Shown: in pieces, positions 15,399 through 22,812 of the stretch | Layout: each line of letters opens with the position of its first letter | How positions within the stretch are numbered: position 1 is the first letter of the stretch | Source: Oscillatoriales cyanobacterium CG2_30_44_21 | GTDB taxonomy: Bacteria; Cyanobacteriota; Cyanobacteriia; Pseudanabaenales; Pseudanabaenaceae | NCBI GenBank assembly: GCA_001873375.1 | Contig: MNZA01000223.1 | Location: 14,810 to 49,468 of the forward strand | Reading direction: 5' to 3' | Length of the DNA stretch: 34,659 nucleotides | Position numbers and translations under genes: made by a program | Notes under the pieces: model-generated | Seen by the model: the letters and a program-made list of their open reading frames with translations, nothing else | Database searches by the model: none | What the model was told of the DNA's origin: nothing

Positions 15399-16631
15399 CT
15401 ATTCAGGGAACTTCTGAGGAAACTGTCCAGTTTCTACACTCAAGACAACTGGCTGACCATTACGGCGAATCTCTAATTGAATCTTATCGCCGACAGCACG
15501 AGATTCCACTAATTGAGTAACTTGATCAGCAGATAAAATGTTTTGATTATCGAGCTTAGTGATTAAGTCACCTTTTTTTGCCCCTGCCTTTGCCGCAGGT
15601 GATGCATCCACCACCCGAGTAATCAAAACACCCTTATCTTCAGAAAGCTGAATTCCTAGCTCAGCGTCTTGATTAACTTGACGCTTCACATTGGCATCAA
15701 CTGTGAGCATCTGAATACCCAAATAGGCGCGGCTCACCTTGCCACTCTGAATCAGCTGTTTGGAAATACGCTGAGCCGTCTCAATGGGAATTGAAAAGCC
15801 CAAACCTTGAGCGCCCTGGATAATCGCTGTGTTCACACCCACTACTTCGCCATTTTGGTTGAGCAAAGGTCCCCCAGAATTTCCAGGATTGATCGCCGCA
15901 TCAGTTTGGATGAAGCTAACGCGTTTGTCTGTTACGCCGATCTGTCCACTATTTCTGCCGATCGCACTCACGATACCCGCAGTCACGGTATTGTCCAGAC
16001 CGAGAGGATTGCCGATTGCGATCGCCCAGTCGCCTGGCTGCAAACTTTCTGAGCTACCAAGGCTCACCACTGGCAGATTGTCCGCTTTAACTTGGACTAC
16101 CGCAATGTCGGTCAACTCGTCACTGCCCAGCACCTTGCCTTCCAGTTGCCGTCCATCCTTGAGGACTACCGTCACCTTATCAGCTCCACTAACAACGTGA
16201 GCATTGGTGATGATGTCGCCCTCTTTGTTGATAATGAATCCTGAACCAGTGCCACGCTCCACTCTATCTTTGGGCATCCGTTGCAGTTGATCACCAAAAA
16301 ACTGACGGAACATAGGATCTTCTAGAAGAGCTTCAGGTATCTGCTGATTGGAAGCCACTGTGCGAGAAGCATTAATCCTGACTACGGCTGGTCCTGTGCG
16401 ATTGACAGCATCGACCACATAGTTACGGGGAACCGATATGGACTTGCTGCGATCATCCTGCGCGATCGCGGGTGACAATGAGGCAACCTGTGGCAAAGGC
16501 GTAATGGCGGTTACATTTGGCGACCTGACACCAGACACAACTGCCCAAGCACCCAAAACAACTCCCAACAGAAGCATTGATGCATAGATCAAAGGTTGCC
16601 TATAACGAGATTTCTTATCTTGGTCTCTCAT
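15399..16631 (-). CDS. HtrA/HhoA/Deg-family serine endopeptidase with PDZ domain
   Basis: From ATG 16631 the product has 410 residues (a GTG at 16649 would add six). An N-terminal hydrophobic segment (YASMLLLGVVLGAWAVVSGV) acts as signal or anchor. The trypsin-like domain carries the catalytic triad: His145 in TNAHVV, Asp175 in LTDIAVV, Ser252 in GNSGGPLL. A single C-terminal PDZ domain follows (YLGIQML, GVLITRVVDASPAAKAGAKKGDLI). This is the normal length and layout for cyanobacterial HtrA/HhoA/HhoB, which degrade or refold damaged periplasmic and thylakoid-lumen proteins. The sequence does not tell which of the three paralogues it is. It lies downstream of sigG and its anti-sigma gene on the same strand but is separated from them by a strong hairpin, so it may have its own promoter. 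Confidence 0.94.
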   Translation of the reverse strand: MRDQDKKSRYRQPLIYASMLLLGVVLGAWAVVSGVRSPNVTAITPLPQVASLSPAIAQDDRSKSISVPRNYVVDAVNRTGPAVVRINASRTVASNQQIPEALLEDPMFRQFFGDQLQRMPKDRVERGTGSGFIINKEGDIITNAHVVSGADKVTVVLKDGRQLEGKVLGSDELTDIAVVQVKADNLPVVSLGSSESLQPGDWAIAIGNPLGLDNTVTAGIVSAIGRNSGQIGVTDKRVSFIQTDAAINPGNSGGPLLNQNGEVVGVNTAIIQGAQGLGFSIPIETAQRISKQLIQSGKVSRAYLGIQMLTVDANVKRQVNQDAELGIQLSEDKGVLITRVVDASPAAKAGAKKGDLITKLDNQNILSADQVTQLVESRAVGDKIQLEIRRNGQPVVLSVETGQFPQKFPE

Positions 16632-16712
16632 AAATTTTTTTGCTACCACTTGTAATTAGATTCTACAAAAAACTTCGATGCTTTGAATCCTTCTTCAGCT
16701 GACGGTTTTCCG

Positions 16713-16768
16713 AAAGTAAAAAAATTAATGGTGCAGGCTAAGCTCGCACCATTAATTTTTTTTACTTT
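16713..16768. terminator. Bidirectional-looking intrinsic terminator after the anti-sigma gene
   Basis: Near-perfect arms of about 22 bases (16713-16734 and 16746-16768) meet at an 11-base loop. The inner stem is ATTAATGGTGC/GCACCATTAAT and the outer part is A-run against T-run, giving a U-tract on either strand. It overlaps the anti-sigma stop codon (16762-16764) and would separate the sigG/anti-sigma transcript from htrA. Confidence 0.8.
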
Positions 16769-17250
16769 GTCACCATCGACTTGGGTAAAGGTACAAGCGG
16801 CTCTTCCATCGCTATCAAAACAGGCTCTTCAGCGACTGGTGCTGTCGGTCTTATGTTATTTGCGACAGGGCTGAACTGCGGACTGCTATTAATCGTAAAT
16901 ATCGATCCAAATATCCCCACCACAGTTGCGGCAACCAAGCCGATACCAGCTATTTTCCACTTGCGTCGTTGCGATCGCCTATCAATTTCGGCAAAGACGC
17001 GACTAACCATTACTTCAGTTTCCGTTTTTACCGATGAGTTGGCGGCTACAGGTACAGGCAGTTCAATTAAAAGTTGACGCAATTTTAATTGCTGTTGATA
17101 GAGGCGGCGCAAATTAACATCATCGGACAGCCATTTCTCAACTAGCTGTTCTTCTTGCTCTGTAACCTCACCATCTATGTAAGCACTCAATAGTTCAAAG
17201 CGCTCTTCAGGAGTCGCCCTATCATCTTCAAAAATTTGATTAACATTCAT
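16762..17250 (-). CDS. Anti-sigma factor (membrane-anchored), partner of the adjacent ECF sigma factor
   Basis: The 162-residue protein begins with an RseA/anti-sigma-like N-terminus: FELLSAYIDGEVTEQEEQLVEKWL and LRRLYQQQLKLRQLL (about residues 17-65), the region that binds the sigma factor in this class. No HxxxCxxC zinc motif is present. A transmembrane segment (about 100-122; IAGIGLVAATVVGIFGSIF) follows a basic RRSQRRKWK stop, and the C-terminal tail (about 40 residues, Pro-rich) would face the periplasm or lumen. It starts 19 bases after the sigma-factor stop, so the two are almost certainly co-transcribed. In Synechocystis the gene beside sigG has been described as its anti-sigma factor; equivalence here is inferred from position and layout. 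Confidence 0.85.
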   Translation of the reverse strand: MNVNQIFEDDRATPEERFELLSAYIDGEVTEQEEQLVEKWLSDDVNLRRLYQQQLKLRQLLIELPVPVAANSSVKTETEVMVSRVFAEIDRRSQRRKWKIAGIGLVAATVVGIFGSIFTINSSPQFSPVANNIRPTAPVAEEPVLIAMEEPLVPLPKSMVTK

Positions 17251-17269
17251 AATTCGGATACCCTCTTGC

Positions 17270-17929
17270 TCAATTACTCGCCAAATATGGCTGCAATTGA
17301 GCTTGTAACTTTAATCTTGCTCTGGCGATGCGTGACTTGACTGTACCAAGGGATACGCCCGTTAGTTCAGCGATTTCTTCATAGGGTAACCCCTGAATCT
17401 CGCGAAGCACAATTGTTTCGCGAAAACTAGCAGGTAAGTCTTGAATCGCAAGGCGAAGCTGCTCATAAAACTCCTGCGTAGACATGGTTTCAATCGGACT
17501 AGGCGCAGTACTAGGGAGATCCCATGTCATTTCATCTCCGTCACCAGACTTAAAGGGCGCATCCAGAGAAACAGAATTTCCAACCCGCTTGCGCTTCCGC
17601 AACTCGTCATAAAATAAATTGGTGGCAATGCGGCTTAACCAGCCCCGAAACTTTTCAGGTTCTTGCAATCGCTTGATGTTGCGATACACCCGCAACCAAA
17701 CTTCTTGAGCAAGATCAGCCCTGTCTTGCCAATCAGGAGCGAGCTTGTATAAGACTTGATCGACGTAAGATTGATTTCGTTGCATAAGCTCAGCGAACGC
17801 AGAACGATTAGTTTGCGCTTCGGTTTGGCACAACTGTACCAATTCAACAATGGGGAGCTTATCAACGGACACGGAGTTGGAGGGTATGTACCCCCCGATG
17901 CTGGTTGACCAAGATAGGCTATAACTCAT
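17270..17929 (-). CDS. sigG: ECF-type RNA polymerase sigma factor, SigG group
   Basis: From ATG 17929 (TTG 17932 is one codon earlier) the product has 219 residues. Sigma region 2 spans about 35-115 (AFAELMQRNQSYVDQVLY, DRADLAQEVWLRVYRNI, KFRGWLSRIATNLFYDELRKRKR) and region 4 about 155-208 (LPASFRETIVLREIQGLPYEE, TGVSLGTVKSRIARARLKLQ). Regions 1 and 3 are absent, as in extracytoplasmic-function sigma factors. The sequence resembles the cyanobacterial SigG group closely. An AGGAG lies about 11 bases upstream of the ATG. The gene order sigma - anti-sigma - HtrA protease suggests control of envelope or lumen protein quality, by analogy with RpoE/RseA/DegP. Confidence 0.9.
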   Translation of the reverse strand: MSYSLSWSTSIGGYIPSNSVSVDKLPIVELVQLCQTEAQTNRSAFAELMQRNQSYVDQVLYKLAPDWQDRADLAQEVWLRVYRNIKRLQEPEKFRGWLSRIATNLFYDELRKRKRVGNSVSLDAPFKSGDGDEMTWDLPSTAPSPIETMSTQEFYEQLRLAIQDLPASFRETIVLREIQGLPYEEIAELTGVSLGTVKSRIARARLKLQAQLQPYLASN

Positions 17930-18001
17930 CAACTACTCGCTCCTACTTGACTTAAATCGGCACATAAATCTAAAGATTATGCGTTTACTTTCAAGAGCTA
18001 G

Positions 18002-18027
18002 GACGGCTAGATGGAGAGGTTTGTTCC
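18002..18027 (-). promoter_or_regulatory. Candidate ECF sigma promoter upstream of sigG
   Basis: On the minus strand GGAAC (18027-18023), a 17-base spacer and CGTC (18005-18002) match the general ECF promoter plan (AAC-type -35, CGTC-type -10). It lies about 70 bases upstream of the sigG ATG, the usual place for an autoregulated ECF promoter. It is a single short match; the SigG recognition sequence is not known to me. Confidence 0.35.
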
Positions 18028-18370
18028 TATCAAAATAGAACTTTAGTAGATTGATATCTAACAAACTTTGTTAAATATTAATCTCAAACATATTTCAAGA
18101 GGGATAATAGCAGTTAGTCTTGTACATTTTTGCGAATCCACATAACCGCCAGAACTTTTAGCTTATTTTTTATTCAAATATCTTCTTGTCGTGTAATACC
18201 AAATCACTTAGATAGAACAACAGATAATATTTTTATACTGTAGATTAGGATTGTCTTTAGGTTCGGCTTAGCGACAACCATCTGTCGTCTTTACTTTGTG
18301 TTTTGATATGATTTAAATATCTAAGACTAGGATCAGAACAACATACAGCGCTTTGCGCTTAATTAAAACC

Positions 18371-18421
18371 CAGAAATATTTTTGAGAGCGGCGCTTCGCG
18401 CCGCTCTCAAAAATATTTCTG
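18371..18421. repeat. 24-bp-arm palindrome upstream of hicB
   Basis: Arms 18371-18394 and 18398-18421 pair perfectly around TTC; the inner core is GAGAGCGGCGC and the outer arm CAGAAATATTTTT. It ends 48 bases before the hicB start and so lies in the promoter or leader region of the toxin-antitoxin operon. Confidence 0.85.
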
Positions 18422-18469
18422 TACTACTCAAAGCCTCAATAGGCTGTAAACCATTGCAGACAAAATCAA

Positions 18470-18679
18470 ATGAAACTTAAAGTTGTTATTCACGAAGCAG
18501 AAGAAGGTGGTTACTGGGCGGAAGTTCCTGCGATCGCTGGATGTGCAACCCAAGGTGATACTTTTGAAGAACTTCTTCAGAACTTGTACGAGGCAGTTGA
18601 AGGATGTTTATGCGTAGATGTTGATACCCAGCTATTTGGAAATCAGAGCAATATTAGGGTTGTAGATACTGCTGTGTGA
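18470..18679 (+). CDS. hicB: HicB family antitoxin
   Basis: The 69-residue product has the HicB partial RNase-H-like fold: start MKLKVVIHEAEEGGYWAEVP, AIAGCATQGDTFEELLQNLYEAVEGCL. It lacks a long C-terminal DNA-binding helix-turn-helix or ribbon-helix-helix domain, as many short HicB proteins do, so autoregulation would need another element. It neutralises the HicA mRNA interferase encoded immediately downstream, with the stop overlapping the hicA start by four bases (GTGA). The antitoxin-first order is one of the two common arrangements. The promoter region carries a large palindrome. Confidence 0.9.
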   Translation: MKLKVVIHEAEEGGYWAEVPAIAGCATQGDTFEELLQNLYEAVEGCLCVDVDTQLFGNQSNIRVVDTAV

Positions 18680-18882
18680 AATCAGCTTCTGGCAAAGATT
18701 TCGCTAAAATATTGGAGAGGAAAGGTTGGGTACTCTTGAGAATCCAAGGTAGTCATCACATTTACGGTCATCTTGATAATGCTAATAAGATCTCTATACC
18801 CATTCATGCAAACAAATCTCTGAAAATTGGGCTTTTGAGGCATTTTATGAAACAGGCAAATTTATCAGATCAAGACTTGTAA
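18676..18882 (+). CDS. hicA: HicA family toxin (mRNA interferase)
   Basis: The 68-residue product is a dsRBD-like HicA toxin: SGKDFAKILERKGWVLLRIQGSHHIY, with the catalytic His27 in GSHH, then ISIPIHANKSLKIGLLRHFMKQANLS. All core elements are intact, so it should be an active ribonuclease that cleaves mRNA when HicB is depleted. The start is GTG in a four-base overlap with hicB, indicating coupled translation that keeps toxin below antitoxin. Confidence 0.92.
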   Translation: MKSASGKDFAKILERKGWVLLRIQGSHHIYGHLDNANKISIPIHANKSLKIGLLRHFMKQANLSDQDL

Positions 18883-18940
18883 GCAAGAAAATCAAATTTA
18901 GCAAACTAGTTTGGCAACCAGAAAAATTTATCATAAAAAT

Positions 18941-19084
18941 ATGCAGCGATCGCAGTGGATATCGGTTTTAACGGGCTTTGTTGCCGTGATTTTAGGAGTG
19001 GGTTATTTGATTTTGGTGCAAATATTAGATTGGCGCGGCGGCGAAATGTTGCCTGCTCCTGTTGATTTGTCATTTCTTTTTTAA
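18941..19084 (+). CDS. Small single-span membrane protein (47 aa)
   Basis: A short open frame reads MQRSQWISVLTGFVAVILG, then VGYLILVQILDWRGGEMLPA, and ends PVDLSFLF. One hydrophobic segment (about residues 7-29) is followed by a DWRGGEM loop and a Pro-containing tail. The gene stops 29 bases before the likely Rrf2 start, on the same strand. I recall similar short proteins in other cyanobacteria but cannot verify it here. The composition and clean membrane-protein layout make a chance frame unlikely. No clear function; it could be a small subunit or regulator of a membrane complex. Confidence 0.62.
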   Translation: MQRSQWISVLTGFVAVILGVGYLILVQILDWRGGEMLPAPVDLSFLF

Positions 19085-19113
19085 ACACAAGTACAATGCG
19101 CTTAATTAAAATT

Positions 19114-19557
19114 ATGAAACTAACCAGAAAAGGTCATTACAGTGTGAAAGCAATGCTCGATCTGGTGGTTTGGGCAAAACGTAAACCTGTCTCAGTTCGA
19201 GAAATTAGCGATCGCCAGTCTATCCCTGCACCTTATTTAGAAAAAATACTTATTTCTCTGCGTCATGCTGACCTCGTGGAGTCGGCGCGCGGTGTGCAGG
19301 GTGGATATAGATTAAAGCGATCGCCCAAAAATATTTCCCTCGGCGAAATCCTATCGGCAGTTGGCGAAGATACCCGTCCTCTGCCAAGATTAACACCCCA
19401 AGAGAAGCAAGCCTCTGACTGGGTCACATTTGCTCTCTGGCAGCGACTAGATCGCAAGTTTAAAGATGCGCTGGGTAGTATTTGCTTGGAAGATTTATAT
19501 TACGATGCCCGCAGTTGGCAAGCTTCCCAAGGTCAGAGCGCAGGATTTATTGTTTAG
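19114..19557 (+). CDS. Rrf2 family transcriptional regulator
   Basis: From ATG 19114 the product has 147 residues (an in-frame ATG at 19096 adds six that do not fit the family). The winged helix-turn-helix is typical: [54 protein letters not shown]. The C-terminal part lacks the three-Cys cluster that binds an Fe-S centre in IscR/NsrR; only one Cys ([12 protein letters not shown]) is present, as in the cyanobacterial Slr0846-type branch. So a redox cofactor is doubtful. The 3' end overlaps the convergent ribH gene by 11 bases. Targets cannot be read from the sequence. Confidence 0.9.
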   Translation: MKLTRKGHYSVKAMLDLVVWAKRKPVSVREISDRQSIPAPYLEKILISLRHADLVESARGVQGGYRLKRSPKNISLGEILSAVGEDTRPLPRLTPQEKQASDWVTFALWQRLDRKFKDALGSICLEDLYYDARSWQASQGQSAGFIV

Positions 19558-20032
19558 CGCGAATTTGGCGCATCAGATTCGCCATTTCGATCGCACTCAT
19601 ACCAAACTCCCATCCCTTATTACTTTTAATGCCAGCGCGTTCTAGCGCCTGTTGCATCGTGTCAGTGGTCAGCACCCCAAACACAATCGGCACTCCTGTC
19701 TGATAAGCCGCCGCCGCTACGCCCTTAGAAACCTCATTAGCCACATAATCAAAGTGGGGCGTATCTCCACGAATGACTGCTCCCAAACAAATGAGCGCAT
19801 CATAGCGCCCTGAAGCCGCCAGTTCTTTGGCTACCATTGGGATTTCTAAACTGCCAGGAACCCACGCATAGTCAACTTGACTACCGCTTTCGGAAACATC
19901 AACTCCGTGCCGCAACAAAGAATCTTGACAGCCTTTGAGGAGCTTTCCCACAATCAAATCATTATATCGAGCCGTAACAATTGCAAATTTTAGACTGTCG
20001 GTATTAGTAAAGCTACCTTCAAAAACGGACAT
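19547..20032 (-). CDS. ribH: 6,7-dimethyl-8-ribityllumazine synthase
   Basis: From ATG 20032 the product has 161 residues (a TTG at 20068 would add 12 that fall in a palindrome-flanking region). It catalyses the penultimate riboflavin step, condensing 5-amino-6-ribitylaminouracil with 3,4-dihydroxy-2-butanone 4-phosphate. Family motifs: [44 protein letters not shown] (with the catalytic His in the TPHFDYV stretch), [11 protein letters not shown] and [11 protein letters not shown]. Length and motifs are normal. It lies downstream of psbZ on the same strand, an arrangement I associate with other cyanobacteria too, and overlaps the convergent Rrf2 gene by 11 bases. Confidence 0.96.
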   Translation of the reverse strand: MSVFEGSFTNTDSLKFAIVTARYNDLIVGKLLKGCQDSLLRHGVDVSESGSQVDYAWVPGSLEIPMVAKELAASGRYDALICLGAVIRGDTPHFDYVANEVSKGVAAAAYQTGVPIVFGVLTTDTMQQALERAGIKSNKGWEFGMSAIEMANLMRQIRAKQ

Positions 20033-20068
20033 GGGAGTTTTTACCTTCAATTTATACTTGAATAACAA

Positions 20069-20103
20069 AATTTAGTGGAGGCGCGAAGCGCCTCCACTAA
20101 ATT
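20069..20103. repeat. 16-bp-arm palindrome between psbZ and ribH
   Basis: Perfect arms AATTTAGTGGAGGCGC / GCGCCTCCACTAAATT around GAA. It lies in the psbZ-ribH intergenic space, 37 bases upstream of the ribH start. Confidence 0.85.
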
Positions 20104-20136
20104 CTAGGATTTTGAAAGCGCTACTTCTGGGCAGCA

Positions 20137-20325
20137 CTAAGCAACGAAAGAATTTAAGATGCCAATGACGATGACAAAGGCTAGCCAAATCAGTGAACCT
20201 AAGAATAAAAGAGGCTTGGATTGATTCCAAGAACTAGGTGAGGCATAGGCAACAGGTACGCCAATCACCAAGACAAAAGAAAACAAAACGAAAGCTGCTA
20301 ACAGTAGTTGGAATAAAATAGTCAC
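20137..20325 (-). CDS. psbZ: Photosystem II protein PsbZ (Ycf9)
   Basis: The 62-residue product has two transmembrane helices (about 3-25 and 38-60) joined by the conserved loop [21 protein letters not shown]. It is a peripheral small subunit of the photosystem II core that helps hold the antenna proteins and the dimer together. Start is GTG at 20325, with GGAG seven bases upstream on the minus strand. Length matches the family. ribH follows in the same direction about 100 bases downstream, with a palindrome between. Confidence 0.96.
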   Translation of the reverse strand: MTILFQLLLAAFVLFSFVLVIGVPVAYASPSSWNQSKPLLFLGSLIWLAFVIVIGILNSFVA

Positions 20326-20393
20326 TTTTTTTAACTCCGCAATTCTAAATCAAGATATTAAAACAAAAAAACTTTGAGTTTCTGCAATTCCAT

Positions 20394-20450
20394 AAAGAAC
20401 TAGATTTCCAGTGACGCGGCTGCGCCGCGGCACTGGAAAATCGGTTCTTT
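20394..20450. repeat. Long imperfect palindrome upstream of psbZ
   Basis: Outer arms AAAGAAC / GGTTCTTT and inner GCGGC-TGC-GCCGC pair with a few mismatches. The right outer arm AAAATCGGTTCTTT is the complement of the left arm of the palindrome at 34542-34603, so two loci share an outer module but have different inner cores. Confidence 0.75.
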
Positions 20451-20499
20451 ATTTTACGGCGCAACTCTTACACCAAGTTAGCAGAAAATGCGTCTCTCT

Positions 20500-21846
20500 T
20501 TAGAGCGCACCTGCGGCAGTGCGATCAAGCACTCCTTCGGATAAGTGGGTTGTGATATTTGCCGACTGCAAAATTGGTTTACCCTGAGCGCCTTGAGGGT
20601 AGTCGATGACACTCACGCCGCCATTACCCTGTTTAAATGTCCAAAACTTTTCTGGTGTAAAGTCAAACAATAAACAAAGAATTGCCTTGTTTACAGCATC
20701 ATGGGCAACGACTAACGCAGTCTCGCCATCGGGAACTGAATCAACAATTTTTTGCCAAACGATTTCTACTCGGTCCCATACTTGCTGTAAATTTTCACCA
20801 TCAGGCATTTGCACAGTTTCGGGCTGCGCTTGCCATAGGTCGAGCTGTCCTGCAAATTCTGCCTCAATTTCATGTTCAAATTTTCCTTCCCACAGCCCAT
20901 GGGAAATTTCTTTGAGTTCATCAAGCAGTTCCAGCTTGATCTGGGGATGCTTACTCAAAATTTCTAGGGCGGTGTCCTTGGGTCGCAGCATTGGGCTACT
21001 GATGGCTTTATCGATCTTGACTTTGGCTAAAAATTCGCTAGCACGGCGAGCTTGAGCGTGACCATTGTTATTGAGAGGTACGTCAATTTGTCCTTGAAAA
21101 CGCTTTTGGCGGTTCCACTCGGTTTCCCCATGCCTTACCAATAGCAGGCGGGAGCCGTGATGATTTTTCTTGAAAGGCGGTAATGGTGAGTCGGAGACTT
21201 CGGCGAGGTGGGTGGTCAGGTTGACGGACTCTAGTTGCACGCCATCGGCAATGCTTGCACCTTGAAAGTTGAGGACACTGATCGCGCAATTGCCTTGCTG
21301 AATATGGTGATACAGATTGATCGGAATGCCGATCGCTGAACAAATCAAGGCGCGATTGATGCCGCTATGACCAACTAGCAAAATAGTTTTGTGTTGATGT
21401 TTGACTAAAATGTCTGCCCAGAAGGATTTAGCCTGCTCGAACAGTTCCACGATGGGAAAGCGATCGCCTAATTGAAATTTTTCTGGCTGATGCTGCCAAA
21501 GTTGATATTTTTCAGGAAACTGCTCCTGTACGTCACTGGCTAGCATCAATTCCCATTCACTGAGATCTATTTCCAGCAATCCTTCGGTTGTGAATAGCTC
21601 TGGCGGTTGAGAATTTTCGGACAAGATCAGCTTGGCAGTTTGCTGAGCGCGAACTAGGGGGCTGGCATAGGCGATATCAACACTTAAATTAGTCAAGGCT
21701 TTGCCCGCCAGTCGAGCCTGCTGTTGACCTTTATCAGTCAAAACTGACTGTAACTCTGGGCGATCGTAATTTCCCCTTCCTTGGATCTTGCTGAGGATAT
21801 TGAAATTACTTTCACCATGACGAACGATAACTACTCGCGTACCCAG
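20500..21846 (-). CDS. Tandem-domain histidine phosphatase (phosphoglycerate-mutase-like)
   Basis: The protein has two histidine-phosphatase domains. Domain 1 carries RHGE in TRVVIVRHGESNFN and ends with LVGHSGINRALI; domain 2 carries RHGE in SRLLLVRHGETEWN and ends with LVVAHDAVNKAIL. Both have the catalytic His, Arg and second His. The first RHGE lies upstream of any ATG, GTG or TTG: reading back in frame from it to the TAG stop gives none of them. The plausible start is CTG at 21846 (L-G-T-R-V-V), with AGGTGAGG about nine bases upstream, giving 448 residues. A start at TTG 21741 would remove the first catalytic motif. Cyanobacterial relatives include phosphoserine phosphatases of the PspA type; the substrate here is unknown. 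Confidence 0.88.
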   Translation of the reverse strand: MGTRVVIVRHGESNFNILSKIQGRGNYDRPELQSVLTDKGQQQARLAGKALTNLSVDIAYASPLVRAQQTAKLILSENSQPPELFTTEGLLEIDLSEWELMLASDVQEQFPEKYQLWQHQPEKFQLGDRFPIVELFEQAKSFWADILVKHQHKTILLVGHSGINRALICSAIGIPINLYHHIQQGNCAISVLNFQGASIADGVQLESVNLTTHLAEVSDSPLPPFKKNHHGSRLLLVRHGETEWNRQKRFQGQIDVPLNNNGHAQARRASEFLAKVKIDKAISSPMLRPKDTALEILSKHPQIKLELLDELKEISHGLWEGKFEHEIEAEFAGQLDLWQAQPETVQMPDGENLQQVWDRVEIVWQKIVDSVPDGETALVVAHDAVNKAILCLLFDFTPEKFWTFKQGNGGVSVIDYPQGAQGKPILQSANITTHLSEGVLDRTAAGAL

Positions 21847-21986
21847 AAACTTATCCTCACCTTTACAACTTTTGAAGCCAGCCTTAGCTTGCTCTGAAAT
21901 ATGCTACCAACATTAAAACACTATTAAGAAATACTTATACCAATTCACAAAAGTTCTGACCTGCTTGTGTGATTTAGACTTTTCAC

Positions 21987-22043
21987 AAAACCAATTTTGG
22001 GGTTTTCAGCACCAATGGCGCTGAAAACCCCAAAATTGGTTTT
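21987..22043. repeat. 24-bp-arm perfect palindrome
   Basis: Arms 21987-22010 and 22020-22043 are perfectly complementary with a nine-base centre. The outer part AAAACCAATTTTGGGG also continues from a 103-bp-element-like left end, so this locus looks like a hybrid of two repeat types. Confidence 0.88.
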
Positions 22044-22346
22044 GTAACGAGAATTGCTGCGAAGCTGCACTATAGTATTAAGATGTATTTATCCTAATTG
22101 CTAGCTAAAAGGCATTTAGGCGTGAATTAACTAGGCTTACAAACCATAAATCATAAACTTGAATCATCAAGTACACTGTTTTGTCTATAAGCTGAAAGCT
22201 GAAGATGAATGGTGTAAGCACATTCTGGATAGTTTAAATAAGAACCAGTCTAAGAGATAGCCTTAGATTTTAACGAATTTCGCCAATTTTTTCATAGATT
22301 CCATCTTTACTCCATCACAGTGGAGATTGATGTATCAACGTTTTAT

Positions 22347-22446
22347 CTGAGGAGATAGGCTCAATTAAGAATATAAAAACCTAAAACCTGCGGCTGATGC
22401 TGCGCGTATGCCATAGGTCTCGGCTCTAGTTTCTTAATTATGCCTA
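22347..22446 (+). ncRNA. Structured module A in the putative rne leader
   Basis: Starts CTGAGGAGATAGGC; TAGGC (22356) pairs with GCCTA (22442) and AATTAAGAA (22363) with TTCTTAATT (22431), with ACCT/AGGT inside. A related module (B) lies 314 bases downstream with the same opening CT(A/G)AGGAG-TAGGC-CAATTAA and closing TAAT-ATGCC-AG. I do not recognise an Rfam family. Confidence 0.35.
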
Positions 22447-22660
22447 GTCACTTGAAGATTCTTATAGACTTCATGGGTGAGTTTGGGTTTGGTTCCTAAC
22501 AAGACTAGCGACAGCTATACACTCTGAAGTTTTGATAAATGCTTTGACAAGATGTCTCACTATCGTAATGTCAGGGTAGACAGATTAATCCGTTACTAGC
22601 TCGTTACATGGCTAGGTTCCAGATTGTCGGTAAAGGGTCGCTTGTGATCGAAATTTTTTT

Positions 22661-22749
22661 CTAAGGAGCTAGGCGCAATTAAATATAAAGCCCCAAAAGT
22701 TATCGCGATCGCCATAGCTTTTGAATCTGGTTTTTGATAATGCCCAGCT
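22661..22749 (+). ncRNA. Structured module B in the putative rne leader
   Basis: Starts CTAAGGAGCTAGGC right after a T-rich run; AGCTAGGC (22667) pairs with GCCCAGCT (22742) with one mismatch, and CAAAAG (22694) with CTTTTG (22718). The basal stem differs from module A in sequence but keeps pairing. Candidate cis-acting RNA element. Confidence 0.35.
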
Positions 22750-22812
22750 ACTTGCTCCTGTTAATTGGCTCGTTGAATTTTACAGGCTTCACAACCGCGT
22801 CTCTAGGCTGTT

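Larger units (their letters stand above)
17930..18469. other. Divergent intergenic region between sigG and hicBA
   Basis: The 540-bp gap holds the ECF-type promoter candidate for sigG (18002-18027, minus), an AT-rich middle part with no gene, and a repeat element near hicB: ACAGCGCTTTGCGCT (18345-18359), the 23-24-bp-arm palindrome 18371-18421, and a CAAAGCCTCAATAGGCTGT end (to about 18441). The outer ACAGC/GCTGT ends could be short terminal inverted repeats of a ~97-bp element. Confidence 0.6.

Noticed and set aside
18023-18027. The same GGAAC/CGTC promoter upstream of htrA
   Set aside because: No GGAAC with a spaced CGTC was found in 16632-16760 on the minus strand.
20500-21741. Annotation of the histidine phosphatase from TTG 21741
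   Set aside because: It omits the in-frame TRVVIVRHGE segment with the first catalytic histidine.
22100-22800. Possible RNase P RNA, tmRNA or group II intron in the rne leader
   Set aside because: The conserved RNase P GAGGAAAGTCC block, a tmRNA tag frame and an intron domain V were looked for and not found.
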